This document shows positions 13,411 through 14,876 of a stretch of 14,876 bases of DNA, piece by piece. How positions within the stretch are numbered: position 1 is the stretch's first letter; each line of letters begins with the position of its first letter. This stretch comes from an uncultured Eubacteriales bacterium (GTDB taxonomy: Bacteria > Bacillota > Clostridia > Lachnospirales > CAG-274). The stretch spans positions 1-14,876 of the forward strand of contig CABUWB010000018.1 of assembly GCA_902495025.1 (NCBI GenBank), given 5' to 3'. A program made the position numbers and the translations under genes. Below the pieces are notes generated by a model. It ran no database searches, was not told where the DNA came from, and saw only the letters and a list, made by a program, of their open reading frames with translations.

Positions 13411-14298
13411 TTAAATTATGCTTGCTGCCGCCTTAACAAATTTCAGCACATCATCGGGTGCATTAAGGCTGTAAAGCAGACCGTAGGGAATACTGTAATC
13501 CCAGTTGACGGGAATGGAAACAAGCCCCGGGTGCACCTCCTGCCAGCATTCAATGGTAAGCAGCACATTTCCAGTTTCAGCACAGCGGTTAAAGACGGCA
13601 AGGTCGTAAAACTGCGGAGTATCCTCAATATGGATTTGAGGGTGGTTTTTCTCCAAATCATTGCGTATAAAATCATTTGTGCCCGAATCTCCACGCTGAA
13701 CCATCATCAGTGTTTCATCGTACAAATCCTCTATATTTATGCAAATTTTTGATGCAAGGCGGTGTTCCCTTGATACGGCAATCATTTTTTTATACCTGCC
13801 CAAAGGCAGAAAATTACAGCGTGAAAGCCATTGTCTTGAATCGCATACGCCTATAAGAAAATCAAATTTTTCTCCCAGTTTTTCAATTTCGGATAATATG
13901 CCCTCGTGGTTATCCTCAAAAGGGACAAGGTGCAGCTTATAGTCGGGAAAATCCTTATTTACACTATACCACAAATCCATAAACGGCTTTGCAGGGTTAA
14001 GCAGGGACGTACCCACGCAGAAGGTGGTGTCGTAGGTGTGGGCGGCTGCAAGTGCGCCTGCAATGGATTTTTTTGAGTAATCTATCATAAATTTTGCGTC
14101 CCTGTATATGACCTCGCCGGCAGGCGTTAAGCGTACACCCGAGGGCGTTCTTTCTATCAGCTTTAAATTTAGGTGTCCCTCAAGGGTGTTCATCTGTTTC
14201 ATAACGGCGGTAGGTGAAATATACAGACGTTCCGCCGCTTTTGTAAGGCTGCCACAGTCGGCAACAGCAATAAATGTGTCAAGGGTGGGATTATACAT
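13411..14298 (-). CDS. LysR-family transcriptional regulator
   Basis: 295 aa. The ATG at 14298 is chosen, with GGAGG 7 nt upstream. An in-frame ATG further out (14367) would put the predicted promoter inside the gene and adds 23 residues unlike the family. Residues 1-65 are the LysR winged helix-turn-helix (TLDTFIAVADCGSLTKAAER, then LYISPTAVMKQMNTLE). The rest fits the two-lobed ligand-binding domain. It is divergent from a flavodoxin gene with overlapping promoters. By the usual LysR pattern it probably controls that gene and itself. The inducer is unknown. The product list of such pairs in Clostridia often concerns redox or quinone-type stress (inference). Confidence 0.9.
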   Translation of the reverse strand: MYNPTLDTFIAVADCGSLTKAAERLYISPTAVMKQMNTLEGHLNLKLIERTPSGVRLTPAGEVIYRDAKFMIDYSKKSIAGALAAAHTYDTTFCVGTSLLNPAKPFMDLWYSVNKDFPDYKLHLVPFEDNHEGILSEIEKLGEKFDFLIGVCDSRQWLSRCNFLPLGRYKKMIAVSREHRLASKICINIEDLYDETLMMVQRGDSGTNDFIRNDLEKNHPQIHIEDTPQFYDLAVFNRCAETGNVLLTIECWQEVHPGLVSIPVNWDYSIPYGLLYSLNAPDDVLKFVKAAASII

Positions 14299-14338
14299 GC
14301 TGTACCTCCAAAATTGGTATAAACTAAAGGTTGATACA

Positions 14339-14367
14339 ATGATAACATATCGGAAATTCATTGTCAA
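14339..14367 (-). promoter_or_regulatory. Promoter of the LysR gene
   Basis: On the minus strand TTGACA (14367-14362), 17 nt, TATCAT (14344-14339). A perfect -35 and 5 of 6 at -10. The start site would be near 14332, about 35 nt before the start codon. Confidence 0.7.
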
Positions 14368-14385
14368 TGTAATGCGTGTTATACT
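14359..14385 (+). promoter_or_regulatory. Flavodoxin promoter and possible LysR box
   Basis: An extended -10, TGT-TATACT (TATACT at 14380-14385), lacks a good -35 at the normal distance, as expected for an activated promoter. CATTG-T-CAATG (14359-14369) is a small dyad just upstream that overlaps the LysR gene's own -35. It is a candidate LysR site for control of both directions. Confidence 0.45.
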
Positions 14386-14415
14386 GTAAATATAAATAAG
14401 AACGGAGGGATTTAA

Positions 14416-14876
14416 GTGTCTGATAAACTGGTTGCTTTTTATTCAAGAGCAGACGAAAACTATGTAAACGGTATGATTAAAATGCTGAAGGTAGGCAATA
14501 CGGAGCTTGCGGCAGGTATTATCGCAGAGTTGACAGGTGCGGATTTGTTTAAGCTTGAACAGGTGCAGCCCTATTCAAAAAGCTACAATGAATGTATCTC
14601 ACAGGCACAGGCTGACCAGCAAAGAAATGCCCGTCCCGAGCTGAAAAGCTACCCCGAAAGCCTTGACGGATATGATGTAATTTATCTTGGCTTTCCCAAC
14701 TACTGGAGTACAATGCCAATGGCGGTGTTTACCTTTCTGGAGCATTTTGATTTCAGTGGAAAAACAATTAAGCCATTCTGTACGCATGAGGGCAGCGGCA
14801 TGGGCAGCAGTGTAAGCGATATTAAAAAGCTGTGCCCTGCAGCAAGGGTCGAAAACGGACTGGCAATACATGGCGG
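14416..14876 (+). CDS. Flavodoxin-family protein (partial, runs off the window)
   Basis: The first 153 codons are visible. The start is GTG at 14416 with GGAGGG 6 nt upstream; no ATG fits as well. The N-terminus LVAFYSRADENYV and the following VGNTELAA match the FMN phosphate-binding part of stand-alone flavodoxins. GYDVIYLGFPNYWSTMPM and KPFCTHEGSGMG match later conserved parts. This is the family of small FMN-binding proteins that carry electrons or reduce quinone-like compounds in the cytoplasm. Only a short C-terminal part is expected to be missing. It is divergent from the LysR gene. Confidence 0.88.
   Translation, partial: MSDKLVAFYSRADENYVNGMIKMLKVGNTELAAGIIAELTGADLFKLEQVQPYSKSYNECISQAQADQQRNARPELKSYPESLDGYDVIYLGFPNYWSTMPMAVFTFLEHFDFSGKTIKPFCTHEGSGMGSSVSDIKKLCPAARVENGLAIHG

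Noticed and set aside
14299..14367. Longer start for the LysR protein
   Set aside because: It would include the predicted promoter, and the added residues do not fit the family. GGAGG precedes the ATG at 14298.

Overview
The window looks like a low-to-moderate GC Gram-positive chromosome from a gut-type or fibre-degrading Clostridia (an inference from sequence style only). The signs are strong Shine-Dalgarno sequences, extended -10 promoters of the type TGG-TATAAT, a type I dockerin, LuxR-type ATP-binding regulators, a TndX-like serine recombinase and a clostridial-type flavodoxin. No rRNA, tRNA or CRISPR array was seen.

Layout. (1) 1-1252, minus strand: a WYL-domain regulator with its promoter. 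A second gene seems to start 1 nt after its stop and leaves the window. (2) 1253-2459: an AT-rich intergenic stretch, then a near-consensus promoter, a GC-rich leader hairpin, a small secreted dockerin protein and a strong terminator. (3) 2460-5323: a promoter, an unusually structured leader of about 270 nt, a MalT-like LuxR regulator of 804 aa and a short terminator. (4) 5324-11241: an unusual palindrome that carries both the -10 element and the ribosome binding site, then a 1952-aa secreted protein. That protein has FG-GAP/VCBS-like repeats, a Ser/Thr-rich beta region, Ig-like and fibronectin III domains. (5) 11242-11772: a second palindrome of the same design, a possible IS256-type transposase start, a terminator and small ORFs. 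(6) 11773-13362: a large serine recombinase, sharing a bidirectional terminator with (7) 13411-14876: a LysR regulator divergent from a flavodoxin gene that runs off the window.

How the genes may work together (inference): the LuxR/MalT-like protein is the obvious candidate regulator of the giant secreted protein directly downstream. The dockerin gene and the LuxR leader share an almost identical 24-bp element upstream of similar promoters, so region 2-4 may be one surface/secretion locus. The recombinase region looks like a separate mobile-DNA footprint between that locus and the ordinary LysR/flavodoxin pair.

The most unusual signals are three. The first is the GA/GCAAAGC hairpin array in the LuxR leader. 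The second is the pair of palindromes that would hide the ribosome binding site only in read-through transcripts. The third is the pore-former-like central region of the giant protein.
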